DNA of 55,772 nucleotides from CAZBRS01 sp964494475 (lineage in GTDB: Bacteria; Myxococcota_A; UBA9042; CAZBRS01), in the NCBI GenBank assembly GCA_964494475.1, contig CAZBRS010000041.1:1-55772 (forward strand). The letters run 5' to 3'. The translations under genes were made by a program, and so were the position numbers. The notes under the pieces were generated by a model. It was not told where the DNA came from. It did no database searches and saw only the letters and a list, made by a program, of their open reading frames with translations. Positions 1 to 8,431 of this stretch are shown piece after piece; position 1 is the first letter of the stretch, and every line of letters begins with the position of its first letter.

Positions 1-179
1 GCGTTCGTGCGGCGCACGTAGCGCACCCAGGCCCCGCGCACCAGGTCGATGATCAAGGGCCGGGTCGTGGTTGCGATGGCCTCTTGGCTCGGCCATTGCG
101 CGGGGTGTGATGCGACAGGAACTGTCGCAGAAGCGTGCGCCTTGACCGACCCCGCAGAGGCCTTCATACTCCGCCGCAT
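1..179 (-). CDS. Partial hypothetical protein running off the left edge
   Basis: A minus-strand reading frame stays open from ATG at 179 (or ATG at 167) to the left edge of the window, about 59 codons. Its last part reads PLIIDLVRGAWVRYVRRTN, with mostly G/C third positions, which looks like real coding sequence. I do not recognise the family. It would be divergent from the HIT-helicase gene starting at 205, whose likely promoter (142-170) overlaps the start of this frame. Either this gene starts further in, or the two overlap at their 5' ends. Real gene or chance frame cannot be settled without the sequence to the left. Confidence 0.35.
   Translation of the reverse strand, partial: MRRSMKASAGSVKAHASATVPVASHPAQWPSQEAIATTTRPLIIDLVRGAWVRYVRRTN
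142..170 (+). promoter_or_regulatory. Sigma-70-like promoter of the HIT-PLD-helicase gene
   Basis: TTGACC at 142-147 and CATACT at 165-170 are separated by 17 bp, a good match to -35/-10 spacing. Transcription would start near 177, leaving a leader of about 28 nt before ATG 205. This supports 205 rather than the earlier in-frame ATG at 49 as the start. Confidence 0.45.
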
Positions 180-204
180 CGGCTCATCGACCTGCGGACG
201 CCCC

Positions 205-3200
205 ATGACGTCTTCGCCGTTCCTGGCTCGTCCGCGCTGCGACTGGGTGGCGGCGAACGACCTGGCGTTCGCGATCCGCGATGGCTTCCCCGTGTCTCCG
301 GGGCACACCCTCGTCGTCCCTCTCCGCGAGGTCGCGACGTGGTTCGACGCCTCGCCCGAGGAGCAGCGGGCGATCCTCGAGTTGGTCGACGTCGTGAAGC
401 TTCAACTCGACGCGGCGACGCCGCGGCCCGACGGCTACAACGTGGGCTTCAACGTGGGCGAGGCCGCCGGTCAGACGGTCATGCACCTGCACGTGCACGT
501 GATCCCGCGCTATCGGGGCGATATGGACGATCCGCGGGGCGGTGTGCGCTATGCCATCCCGTGGAAAGGCAACTACAAGCGGGCCGCGGCGGAGCCGCTG
601 GCGACCGGCGGGGAGACCGATCCCCTGGTCGGGCACCTGCGGCCGCTGTTCGCGCGGGCCACGCGGGTCGACATCGTGGCGGCCTTCGTGCAGGACAGCG
701 GGCTCGACGTGTTGAAGGAGCCTCTCACGTCGGTCGTGGCGCGTGGCGGTCGCGTGCGCCTCGTGACCGGCGACTACCTGGACATCACGCAGGCCGAGGC
801 GTTGAAGCGGCTGAACGACTGGCAGGGTAGCTGGCAGGCGAGCGACGGTGGCGGCGACTTCAGCGCTCGCGTCGTCGAGACCGCGCGCCTGCCCGGGGCG
901 TCGCGCTCGTTCCACCCCAAGTCGTGGCGCTTCGAGGGACCCAACTTCGGGGCAGCGTTCGTTGGCTCGAGCAACGTCTCGCGCTCGGCCCTGGAGGCCG
1001 GCATCGAGTGGAACCTGCGGGTCGATCGTCACGCTTCGCCCGAGGCGTTCGCCAGGACCGCCTCTGCCTTCGAGGCGATCTGGGCCAGGGCGAGGCCCCT
1101 CGATCTAGCCTGGGTGGCGGCCTACGCGGCCCGCGCGAGGAAGTCCGCCGCCCCTCTGCCCCTTGGCGACGCGGAGGCCGAACCCCTGGCGGCGCCACCG
1201 ACGCCGCACGAACTGCAACTGGAGGCACTGGCGGCGCTGGCCGAGACCCGCGCCGAGGGCCGGACGCGCGCGCTGGTGGTCATGGCCACCGGCCTCGGCA
1301 AGACGCTGCTGGCGGCCTTCGACGCCGAGGTCTTCCGGCGCGAGCGCGGCCTCGATCGTGTGCGCGTGCTCTTAGTGGCTCACCGCCGAGAGCTTTTAGG
1401 CCAAGCGGCCGAGACGTTCCGGAGGGTGCTGAGGGTGGCTTGCCCCGATCTGCGCATCGGCTGGTTCGCCGACGAGCGCAGCGAGCTCGACGCCGACGTG
1501 ATCGTCGCTTCGGTAAAGAAGATCACCACGGGCCAGAACTTGGCCTTGCTCTGCAGCGTATCGTTCGACTACGTAATCGTCGACGAGGTGCACCACGCCG
1601 ATGCGCCGAGCTACCGCAAGATCCTGGCCCGCCTGGAGCCGGGCTTCCTGCTGGGGCTGACGGCCACGCCCGAGCGCGCCGACGACGGCGATGTGCTGGG
1701 ACTGTTCGATGACAACCTGCCGTACCGGGCCGACCTTGGCGTTGGCATCGAGCACGGCCGGTTGGCTCCCTTCTCGTACTTCGGTTTGAAGGACGTGGTC
1801 GACTACGCCAACATCCCGTGGCGCAACCGCGAGTTCGACCACGCGGTGCTCAGCGCGGCCGTGCAGACGCAGCAGCGCATGGAGCGGCTGTGGCAGGCCT
1901 GGGGGGAGCACGCAGGCCGTCGCACGCTCGTATTCTGCTGCTCGATCGCACACGCCGAGTTCGTGCGTGGCTGGCTGGCGGATAGGGGCGTTCGGGTGGT
2001 CGCCGTCTATGCCCAGGCCGGGTCGCACGATCGCGCCGACGCCCTCGACTCCCTGGCGCGGGGAGACCTGGAGGCCGTGTGCGCTGTCGACCTGTTCAAC
2101 GAGGGCGTCGACGTGCCGCTGGTCGACCGCGTCGTCATGCTGCGCCCCACGGAGTCACCGGTGCTCTTCCTGCAGCAGCTCGGGCGCGGATTGCGCGTGG
2201 CCGAAGGCAAGACGCACCTCAACGTGATCGACTTCGTCGGCAACCACCGCGTGTTCCTCGATCGTGTGCGAACCCTGCTGTCGTTCGGGCGGGAGCCGAT
2301 GACGCTGCAGGCGTTCCTGGCCTCCGGGGGTTCCCCCGATCTGCCCGAGGGCTGTAGCGTTCAGGTCGAATTGGAGGCCATCGAGTTGCTCCGAAGGCTG
2401 CTGCCCGCAGGGCGCAGCGAGGTCGAGCGCGCCTACCGCGAACTCTACGCGGTGCGCGGTGAGCGGCCTACCCTGGGCGAGCTCTTCCGCCTGGATTACG
2501 CGCCGGGCTCGCTCCGGCCCAAGCACGGCGGCTGGTTCGACTTCGTAGGAAGCGAGGGCCACACGACGGACTCCGAGCGCCGCGTGCTCGCCAGGGCGGG
2601 AGGCTGGCTACGCGAACTCGAGACAACCCGGATGGACAAGTGCTTCAAGATGGTCTTGCTCGAGGCCCTGATCGAGGCCGACGCGCTGGGCAGCGGGATG
2701 GGTCTAGAAGACCTCGCACGGCGCAGCCACGCTCTGCTGGTCCGCTCTCCCGGGTTGTTCCTCGACATCAAGAACGTCGTTGATTTGCCCGACCCGCGCC
2801 GTCCCAACCCTGCCACGTGGAAGGCGTATTGGAAGAAGAACCCCGTCGATGCCTGGACAGGCGGCGCCGCGGGCGACGGGCGTTGGTTCAGGCTCGACGG
2901 CGACCGGCTCGTGCCGGGCTTCCGGGTAGAGGCCGGAGATGAGGCCACGCTCGCGGAGATGACGCGCGAGGTGGTCGACTACCGGCTCGTCCAGTACCGG
3001 AGGAGGAAGGAAGCTGAGGCCAATGGCGGCGCGTTCGAGTGCAAGGTCACCTGGAACCAGCGCGACCCGATCTTGAAGCTCCCGTCACGGGCCAAGTGGC
3101 CCGACGTGCCCAATGGAGACACCGACGTGAGCCTGTCCGACGGCCGCGTCTGGCGTTTTCGCTTCGCGAAGGAGTACATCAACGTGGCGCGCGCGCCCGG

Positions 3201-4089
3201 CTCCGAGCGGAACGATCTGCCGGACCTCCTGCGCCGCTGGTTCACTCCGGCCGCGGGTCGCCCCGGTACGGCGTTCCGCGTGAGCTTCGTTCGAGAAGGG
3301 CAGGGCTGGTCGGTCGAACCCCGTGGCCAGGTCATCGAGCTTCCGCGCCGTGGCAACGTCATCGCGTTCCCCACGCTGCGGGCCGCCGCCGGCGCGGCAG
3401 AGGGCCTGACGACAGAGGGGGGGCTGGAGCCCGACGAGGTGGCGCTGCCCACGAAAGCGACCGGCGAGCAGCTCTTCGCCGTACGGGCCGCGGGCGACTC
3501 GATGGACGGCGGTTCGGACCCCATCCACGACGGCGATTGGCTCGTCTTCCGGTACGCGAGAGGCGCGGGCCTCGGCTCCGTTGTCGGCCGCGTGGCGCTC
3601 GTCCAGACCGACGCCGGGGCCGGCGATCACGGCTTCCAGGTGAAGCGGATCGTCGAAGACGGGGGACGCTGGCTCCTCCGCTCCGACAACCCCACGAGGC
3701 CGTCGTTCCCCGCCACGGCCGAGACCGTGCCCGTGGCGGTGCTGGTCGAGCATTTCGCCCCCGAAAGGCTCGCGCCGCCCGCAGGGACGCGGCTCGACCG
3801 GGAGGCCCTGGCCAGCCATTTCGGGCTCACCGACGCGCCGCGGACCGCGCGCGTGCAGGGCCACCTGGTGGTGGTCGGTGACCAGGCCTCTTTCGCGAGC
3901 CCCACCAGGCTTCGCGCTCCGGTGGCGGGCCTGCGGCCCGGCGAGACCGCCTTCGTCCTGGAGCCCGAAGCCGACGGGGAGCACTGGCGTTATCGGGGCG
4001 TCGGGCGATGGAGCGAGGCCGAAGGCTTGTGGGTGTTGCCGGAGACAGGGACGCCGCCCGAGCAGGTTGAAACTGGCACGAGAAGCTGA
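205..4089 (+). CDS. HIT / PLD-nuclease / SF2 helicase / S24-peptidase fusion protein
   Basis: Multidomain protein of about 1294 residues. Residues 1-115 are a HIT domain with the histidine triad MHLHVHVIP (H94, H96, H98), the nucleotide-hydrolase/AMP-transferase fold shared with aprataxin. Residues about 135-300 form a phospholipase-D-like nuclease module (FHPK at 236-239, then GSSN near 254-257). Residues about 320-690 are an SF2 DEAD/DEAH helicase: GLGKT at 363-367, DEVHH at 460-464, LTATPE, and motif VI QQLGRGLR at 657-664. A DUF3427-like region follows. The C-terminus has an S24/LexA-like peptidase segment with GDSM (S1099) and a downstream Lys (VKR, K1147), the spacing of a Ser-Lys dyad. 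An in-frame ATG at 49 exists, but the HIT fold begins near 205 and a promoter lies at 142-170. Likely role (inferred): DNA repair or anti-phage defence acting on nucleic-acid ends, perhaps self-cleaved on damage. It sits beside TA remnants. Confidence 0.85.
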   Translation: MTSSPFLARPRCDWVAANDLAFAIRDGFPVSPGHTLVVPLREVATWFDASPEEQRAILELVDVVKLQLDAATPRPDGYNVGFNVGEAAGQTVMHLHVHVIPRYRGDMDDPRGGVRYAIPWKGNYKRAAAEPLATGGETDPLVGHLRPLFARATRVDIVAAFVQDSGLDVLKEPLTSVVARGGRVRLVTGDYLDITQAEALKRLNDWQGSWQASDGGGDFSARVVETARLPGASRSFHPKSWRFEGPNFGAAFVGSSNVSRSALEAGIEWNLRVDRHASPEAFARTASAFEAIWARARPLDLAWVAAYAARARKSAAPLPLGDAEAEPLAAPPTPHELQLEALAALAETRAEGRTRALVVMATGLGKTLLAAFDAEVFRRERGLDRVRVLLVAHRRELLGQAAETFRRVLRVACPDLRIGWFADERSELDADVIVASVKKITTGQNLALLCSVSFDYVIVDEVHHADAPSYRKILARLEPGFLLGLTATPERADDGDVLGLFDDNLPYRADLGVGIEHGRLAPFSYFGLKDVVDYANIPWRNREFDHAVLSAAVQTQQRMERLWQAWGEHAGRRTLVFCCSIAHAEFVRGWLADRGVRVVAVYAQAGSHDRADALDSLARGDLEAVCAVDLFNEGVDVPLVDRVVMLRPTESPVLFLQQLGRGLRVAEGKTHLNVIDFVGNHRVFLDRVRTLLSFGREPMTLQAFLASGGSPDLPEGCSVQVELEAIELLRRLLPAGRSEVERAYRELYAVRGERPTLGELFRLDYAPGSLRPKHGGWFDFVGSEGHTTDSERRVLARAGGWLRELETTRMDKCFKMVLLEALIEADALGSGMGLEDLARRSHALLVRSPGLFLDIKNVVDLPDPRRPNPATWKAYWKKNPVDAWTGGAAGDGRWFRLDGDRLVPGFRVEAGDEATLAEMTREVVDYRLVQYRRRKEAEANGGAFECKVTWNQRDPILKLPSRAKWPDVPNGDTDVSLSDGRVWRFRFAKEYINVARAPGSERNDLPDLLRRWFTPAAGRPGTAFRVSFVREGQGWSVEPRGQVIELPRRGNVIAFPTLRAAAGAAEGLTTEGGLEPDEVALPTKATGEQLFAVRAAGDSMDGGSDPIHDGDWLVFRYARGAGLGSVVGRVALVQTDAGAGDHGFQVKRIVEDGGRWLLRSDNPTRPSFPATAETVPVAVLVEHFAPERLAPPAGTRLDREALASHFGLTDAPRTARVQGHLVVVGDQASFASPTRLRAPVAGLRPGETAFVLEPEADGEHWRYRGVGRWSEAEGLWVLPETGTPPEQVETGTRS

Positions 4090-4138
4090 CGTAGCGGGTG
4101 GCCTCGCGTAGGACCGGCCCCCTGGCCGGCGACGACGA

Positions 4139-4324
4139 TCACTCGCCAGCCACGTCGCCGTCGCGAAGCTGCCTGTGCCCTTCGAAGACCGTCACCACCC
4201 GGATGGCGTCCTCCGCGACCCGGAAGACGATTCGAACCGCGCCCGACAACGCCTCGCGCAGGTCCGAGCGACCGAACTTGGGGTCCGCGACAAACCAACG
4301 AGGCCTGACCGCCCGGCAGGTGAC
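4139..4324 (-). pseudogene. RelE/ParE-like toxin remnant (3' part only)
   Basis: The minus strand carries an open frame ending in TGA at 4139-4141. Its translation (WFVADPKFGRSDLREALSG, then AVRIVFRVAEDAIRVVTVFE and GHRQLRDGD) has the beta-strand pattern and terminal RIVFRV/FEGHR signature of small RelE/ParE-type toxins. An in-frame stop at 4325-4327 and the lack of any start codon mean the N-terminal half is missing or frameshifted. It is divergent from the XRE gene at 4527. The stretch 4090-4526 holds nothing else apart from the dyad at 4441-4458. Family assignment is by eye only. Confidence 0.35.
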
Positions 4325-4440
4325 TCACCGGCTCGCCGGACGTCGTTCTCTTCTCGATGCGACGATTCTCGTCGCATGAGTCCCGCCGACCGCCCGATCT
4401 CGACGCCAGGGATCCCGGGGCCACGTCGAGGGATTGAAGC

Positions 4441-4458
4441 TATGTCCATTTAGACATA
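4441..4458. promoter_or_regulatory. Palindromic operator candidate upstream of the XRE regulator
   Basis: TATGTCCA-TT-TAGACATA is an inverted repeat with 8-base arms and one mismatch, in the only AT-rich patch between the RelE-like remnant and the XRE gene. HTH antitoxins usually bind such a dyad near their own promoter, so autoregulation is a reasonable inference. The right arm could also overlap a -10 element. Confidence 0.45.
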
Positions 4459-4526
4459 TCCTTGGCACGTGGACCTCGGGGATGCATCGCGTAAGCGACT
4501 ACGATCGCGACGAGTAGGAGGAGATC

Positions 4527-4841
4527 ATGGACGCCGCGAAGAAGAAGAGCCTCGAGGCCAAGGGCTGGAAGGTCGGCTCTGCCGACCTGTTCCTCGGGCT
4601 CGCGCCGGGGGAGGCCGCCTATATCGAGATCCGCCTGGCGCTGGCAGCGCGACTGCGCGCACGCCGGCAGGAGCAGCACTTGACCCAGATCGAGGTGGCG
4701 CGGCGCCTCGGCTCTAGCCAGTCGCGCGTGGCCAAGATGGAGGTGGGCGACCCCTCCGTCTCGCTCGATCTGATCGTGCGCTCGCTGCTGGCGTTGGGCG
4801 CCTCCTCCGAGGATCTGGCGGCGGCCATCCGGGTGGCGTGA
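4527..4841 (+). CDS. XRE-family HTH regulator, probable antitoxin
   Basis: A 104-residue protein with a Cro/C1-type helix-turn-helix at about residues 35-90: LAARLRARRQEQHLTQIEVA, then RRLGSSQSRVAKMEVGDPSV. Size and sequence fit HigA-like or stand-alone XRE antitoxins. ATG 4527 is preceded by a strong AGGAGGAG ribosome-binding site at about 4514-4521. A dyad operator candidate lies at 4441-4458, and a decayed RelE/ParE-like frame points away from it at 4139-4324, so this may be an orphaned antitoxin. Whether the remnant was ever its cognate toxin is not known; classical pairs are co-directional rather than divergent. Confidence 0.8.
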   Translation: MDAAKKKSLEAKGWKVGSADLFLGLAPGEAAYIEIRLALAARLRARRQEQHLTQIEVARRLGSSQSRVAKMEVGDPSVSLDLIVRSLLALGASSEDLAAAIRVA

Positions 4842-4896
4842 TCGTCCTGCAGGTCTCGGGGATCGTCAGCCGGGTTCGAGCCCTGCGACCTCGGGC

Positions 4897-4959
4897 AACC
4901 GTTGCCGTTGTCAGGGCCTGTTGCGCCCGCTGCCACAGATCCGCCGCCTCCGTGTTCAT
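4897..4959 (-). pseudogene. HEPN-domain toxin remnant (first ~21 codons)
   Basis: An ATG at 4957-4959 overlaps the TGA of the upstream nucleotidyltransferase gene by the ATGA arrangement typical of MNT-HEPN operons. The first residues (MNTEAADLWQRAQQALTTAT) resemble the first helix of HEPN proteins. After that the frame turns into Arg/Pro-rich noise and never shows the HEPN Rx4-6H core. The gene therefore appears truncated by a deletion or rearrangement ending close to the XRE gene. Confidence 0.4.
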
Positions 4960-5267
4960 GCCGCGATCCCCTCGGCGCGCGCGTTTCGATACAGCGCGTA
5001 CTCTCCGGCCAGGTACTCCTCTTCCGCCACGGGCGTCGCGTGGATGGGCCGCACCACGATCAGTTGCAGCGGGTAGAGCGCGCGGATGATGGTTCGTGAG
5101 TCGCGTCCGAGATCGACCGGACCGGCCAGCAACACCAGCAGATCGACGTCGCTGTCTTCGTTCGCGTCGCCACGAGCTTCGGAGCCGTACAGGATCACGC
5201 CCTTGATCCGGGCACCCAACGCGGCCTGCAGCCTTGCCTTGGCCTCTTGCAGAAACTCACGGTCCAT
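4956..5267 (-). CDS. MNT-type minimal nucleotidyltransferase (antitoxin of an MNT/HEPN pair)
   Basis: 103-residue protein with the Pol-beta-superfamily minimal nucleotidyltransferase signature: GSEARGDANEDSDVDLLVLL at 28-47, with the GS motif and the D40/D42 metal-binding pair. In MNT/HEPN modules this protein AMPylates or otherwise silences the HEPN RNase toxin. Here the downstream HEPN frame is reduced to a stub, so the antitoxin seems to have outlived its toxin. A weak promoter is possible upstream (TTGAGA at 5322-5327, TAGTAC at 5297-5302 on the minus strand, 19-bp spacer). It lies convergent to the XRE gene. Confidence 0.8.
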   Translation of the reverse strand: MDREFLQEAKARLQAALGARIKGVILYGSEARGDANEDSDVDLLVLLAGPVDLGRDSRTIIRALYPLQLIVVRPIHATPVAEEEYLAGEYALYRNARAEGIAA

Positions 5268-5348
5268 GGCAGCCCCGATTCCCGCGTCCTACGACCGTAC
5301 TATTGCACAGGATCCGATGCTTCTCAACGGCGCGCACCCCGAGCCCGC

Positions 5349-6236
5349 TCAGAAATGGAACAGCATCAGCGGCTCGTCCGCCAGGCGGATCTCGAGCCTG
5401 TCCCCAAACCCCATGCGGTGCTGCAACCGGTGCCCGTCGACGAAGGCCGCGCCGTCGAAGACGCGCGAGGTGAGGCTCATGCCGTCGGTGAACAGGCCGC
5501 GGGACAGGCGGTAGGCGCCGTCGTCGGCGCGGAAGGGCTCGCGCACCAGGTACTGCAGGCTCTGCTCGCGCAGGGGGCGCACCTGGCCGCCGGCGGCCTT
5601 GATGGCTCCGGTCGAGCCCGCTGCGGTCGCGAACCAGACGCCCGAGCTCTTCTGCCACTCGTCGACGCTGGCGTGGCCGAGCACGTAGTCGCTGATGGCG
5701 GCGGGGCAGCGGTGGGCGAAGAGCACGTCGTTCAGGGGGCGGTCGGGCAGCAGGCGGCCGTTCAGGCGTAGCTCCATGCGGGCCACGGGGAAGGGTTCGA
5801 CCCGGGCCTCGAGCACCGCCGGCAGCTTGTGGTCGAGGTCGGCGGCGGTGAGGGCGCAGAAGTGGCCCACCGAGCGACTGGGGTTCGAGTTCACGCCCAC
5901 CACGGGGGTGGCCTCGACCCAGTGCGCGGCGTCGAGCAGGGTGCCGTCGCCGCCCACCGTGACGACCAGGCGCGCGCGGGCCACCTGGCGGCGGGTGGGG
6001 TGGTGGTTCACGTCGAAGGGCACGGCCAAACGCGTGAGCAGGGCGAGCACCGCGTCGAGGGTGGCGTGGTGGCTGGCGTGGGCCGGCAGCACGTGCTGCA
6101 CGAGGTCGGAGCCCTCGTCGAGCCGCGCCAGGAAGCGCGCGTCCCGCTGGCCGACGGCGAAGCGCTCGTAGACCGACAGCTTGGGGATGACCAGCACCCG
6201 GGCGGGCCTGGTCGTGGCGGCGCGGCGTCCGGTCAC
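5349..6236 (-). CDS. NAD kinase
   Basis: 295-residue protein that should phosphorylate NAD+ (or NADH) to NADP(H). It carries the NAD-kinase/diacylglycerol-kinase fold signature VTVGGDGTLLDA (GGDGT at 95-99), then VGVNSNPSRSVGHF and the glycine-rich FATAAGSTGAIKAAGG region that corresponds to the conserved substrate-binding loop. Length matches bacterial NadK. The GTG start at 6234-6236 overlaps the TGA of the upstream DUF4091 gene (GTGA), so the two are translationally coupled. The gene ends the minus-strand run that begins with the Cys-rich lipoprotein. Confidence 0.85.
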   Translation of the reverse strand: MTGRRAATTRPARVLVIPKLSVYERFAVGQRDARFLARLDEGSDLVQHVLPAHASHHATLDAVLALLTRLAVPFDVNHHPTRRQVARARLVVTVGGDGTLLDAAHWVEATPVVGVNSNPSRSVGHFCALTAADLDHKLPAVLEARVEPFPVARMELRLNGRLLPDRPLNDVLFAHRCPAAISDYVLGHASVDEWQKSSGVWFATAAGSTGAIKAAGGQVRPLREQSLQYLVREPFRADDGAYRLSRGLFTDGMSLTSRVFDGAAFVDGHRLQHRMGFGDRLEIRLADEPLMLFHF

Positions 6237-8392
6237 GTGGGGTCTCCTCCGTGGCGCGCATCGTACCCCGAGTCGCGGCGGCGCGCCAACCGCCAAACGG
6301 TCAACAGGGCCAGCAGCGCGCCCAGCGCGAGCACCGGTCGGTGGGGGGCGCGGGCCGTCGAGCAGCCGCCCCCGCCGCTCCCCGCCGGGTCGCCCTCGGC
6401 CGTCGAGACGGCGTCGCCGCTGGCGTCGGGTGCGTCGCTCGTCGCCTCCGCGACCTCGTCGGTCGCCTCCGCGACCTCGCCGGTCGCCTCGGGGGGCAGG
6501 TCGGGCGCGGCCTCGACCTCGTCGACCGCCACGGGCGCCTCGGGGTCGGCGTAGCGATCGGGGTGCAGCAGGTATTGCAGCTTGGCGGCCACGTCGCGGC
6601 GCACCTCGAGCAGCTTCGCGGGGTCGAGCGTCCAGGGCGGGTTCGCCGGGTCGAATTTGGCGTCGAGGGGCTGCCCGAAGGCGCGGTAGACCGTGGCCAC
6701 CCGCTCGCGCACGTAGGCCTCGCCGCCGGCCGCGGCCGCCAGGCGGAACAGCTCCCAGTCCTCGAAGCCGTCGCGCACCTGCTTGAGGCGGTACGAGGCC
6801 ACGGGGCCGTCGAGGGACACGCCCGGCGGCGAGCCGGCGCCCGGCAGGCTGCCGTCGTGGTCGCCGGGGTAGATGAGGATGCCGTCGCCGTTGCGCGAGA
6901 AGAGCTCGCCGAACTCGGGCAGGTTCACGAGCACGTGCCAGGGGTCGGGGTCCTGCCAATAGCTGACGCGCCAGTACAGAAAGCCCGTGGCGCCCTCGGC
7001 CCAGGCGCCCCACTTCAGGAGGCGCGGCTCGAAGCCCAGGGGGCTGTCGACGTCGTAGCCCAGCTGGGGCGGGAAGTTCGCGTTGCACGCGTAGAACCAA
7101 AGCTCGACGCCGCGCTGGTGGAGCTCGATGTACTTCTCGGGCCCGGCCCGCATGCCCGCGGGCCAGTAGGTGTCGCCGTACATGGGGGTCACGGGGCACC
7201 AGATGCCCACGCAGGCGTCGAGCTCCTCGATCCACGGCCCGGTGACCAGGGCGTGGCCCTTCCACAGGCTGGTGTAGCGGTCGAGCAGGGCCGCGTCGGC
7301 CGCGATGCGCTCGATGGCGCCCGCGTGCGAGGGCATCCAGGGCTCGTCGGCCGAGTACAGGTACACGCGGTCGAGCCAGCCCTTGGCCTGCAGGTGTTCG
7401 GCCGTGGCGGCGGCGGCGCGCGCCCACTGGTCTTCGCTGAGCCCGCCCTGGCCGTGGCCGGGCTCGAAGAGGCCGAGGCCGAAGCGCTGCAGACCGGCCC
7501 CGTCGGGGTACCATGAGCCGTCGACGCGCGGGCCCATCACGGCGTCGAACGTCGCGAAGTCGGCGCTGGCGACGGTGCCGTCGGCCTCGAAGGTGAACGA
7601 GCCGTAGCCGAGGCCGTGGCTGTGGTCGGTGGGGTCGAGGCGGTGGCGGTGCAGCAGGTGGTGGTAGTTCTTCAAGACGCGCTCGCGCGTTTCGCCGGTC
7701 GGTCCCGCGGGGCCGCCGTGGTAGTCGTTGATGGCGCCGTCGCCGAAGCCGAAGGCCGTGGCCACGCTGCGCTCGGCGGGGAGCGTGACCTCCCACACGT
7801 GCAGGGCCACGGTCAGGGTGGCCAGGGGCGCATCCTCGGACGTGACGGTCACCTGGCCGACGTAGTCGCCGGGGGGCGTGCCCTCGGGCACGTGCCAGTC
7901 GACGAACACGGTCTGCAGGTCGCCCGCCGGCACCGCGAAGGGCGCCGCCACGGCCGGGTGCGCGTCGTCGTAGGGGTCGACGAAGGGCACCAGGGCGTCG
8001 GGGTAGGCGCCCGGCACGCGCGCGTACTCGGGGTAGGTGCCCGCGCAGCCGCCGGCGTGGGCGAAGTCGCAGGGCGAGGAGAAGGCCAGGTCGACGTAGT
8101 GCTCCAGGGTCAGCTCGGCCCCGCTGGCCGGCAGGGTGGCCCCTTCGGGCCCGTCCAGGTCCGAGACCGTGACGGTGACGGCCTGCAGGGCCTCGGCGGC
8201 GGCGATGACCACCTGGAAGGCCACCCACTCGTTGCGCACGGCCTCGAGCTCGATCGAGGTCGCTGCCACCGCGGGCGTGACCGTCTTCAACACCTTCACC
8301 ACCGAGGGCTCGAGGCGCACGACCGGGGCCGCGGGGGCCGGTCCGGGCGCCACCAGGGCGAGCAGGAGGAGGGCGAGGGGAGAGCACCGCAT
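6233..8392 (-). CDS. Secreted DUF4091 protein with MYXO-CTERM-like anchor
   Basis: 719 residues. The N-terminus (MRCSPLALLLLALVAPGPAP) is a signal peptide. The body has an N-terminal beta-rich part followed by a DUF4091 TIM-barrel-like, glycoside-hydrolase-related domain, seen in VYLYSADEPWMPSHAGAIER, SLWKGHALVTGPWIEELD and GFLYWRVSYWQDPDPWHVLV. After a Glu/Val/Ala/Thr-rich low-complexity linker the C-terminus reads GSGGGGCSTARAPHRP, then a hydrophobic helix and RRR, the layout of a MYXO-CTERM sorting signal. It is therefore probably surface-anchored and may act on glycans. Substrate unknown. It overlaps the NAD kinase start by 4 nt, and lies 39 bp downstream of the Cys-rich lipoprotein gene. 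Confidence 0.75.
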   Translation of the reverse strand: MRCSPLALLLLALVAPGPAPAAPVVRLEPSVVKVLKTVTPAVAATSIELEAVRNEWVAFQVVIAAAEALQAVTVTVSDLDGPEGATLPASGAELTLEHYVDLAFSSPCDFAHAGGCAGTYPEYARVPGAYPDALVPFVDPYDDAHPAVAAPFAVPAGDLQTVFVDWHVPEGTPPGDYVGQVTVTSEDAPLATLTVALHVWEVTLPAERSVATAFGFGDGAINDYHGGPAGPTGETRERVLKNYHHLLHRHRLDPTDHSHGLGYGSFTFEADGTVASADFATFDAVMGPRVDGSWYPDGAGLQRFGLGLFEPGHGQGGLSEDQWARAAAATAEHLQAKGWLDRVYLYSADEPWMPSHAGAIERIAADAALLDRYTSLWKGHALVTGPWIEELDACVGIWCPVTPMYGDTYWPAGMRAGPEKYIELHQRGVELWFYACNANFPPQLGYDVDSPLGFEPRLLKWGAWAEGATGFLYWRVSYWQDPDPWHVLVNLPEFGELFSRNGDGILIYPGDHDGSLPGAGSPPGVSLDGPVASYRLKQVRDGFEDWELFRLAAAAGGEAYVRERVATVYRAFGQPLDAKFDPANPPWTLDPAKLLEVRRDVAAKLQYLLHPDRYADPEAPVAVDEVEAAPDLPPEATGEVAEATDEVAEATSDAPDASGDAVSTAEGDPAGSGGGGCSTARAPHRPVLALGALLALLTVWRLARRRDSGYDARHGGDPT

Positions 8393-8431
8393 GGGGACCT
8401 CCGAGGGGCCCCGGAAGGATCGGACAGCGCG

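Noticed and set aside
4461..4480. TTGGCACGTGGACCTC considered as a sigma-54 site before the XRE gene
   Set aside because: The -24 half fits, but there is no GC 10 nt downstream of the GG.
4876..4905. T-arm-like stretch GGGTTCGAGCCC, suggesting a tRNA end or attachment site
   Set aside because: Only four of five stem pairs form and no acceptor stem, D-arm or anticodon arm can be built around it.
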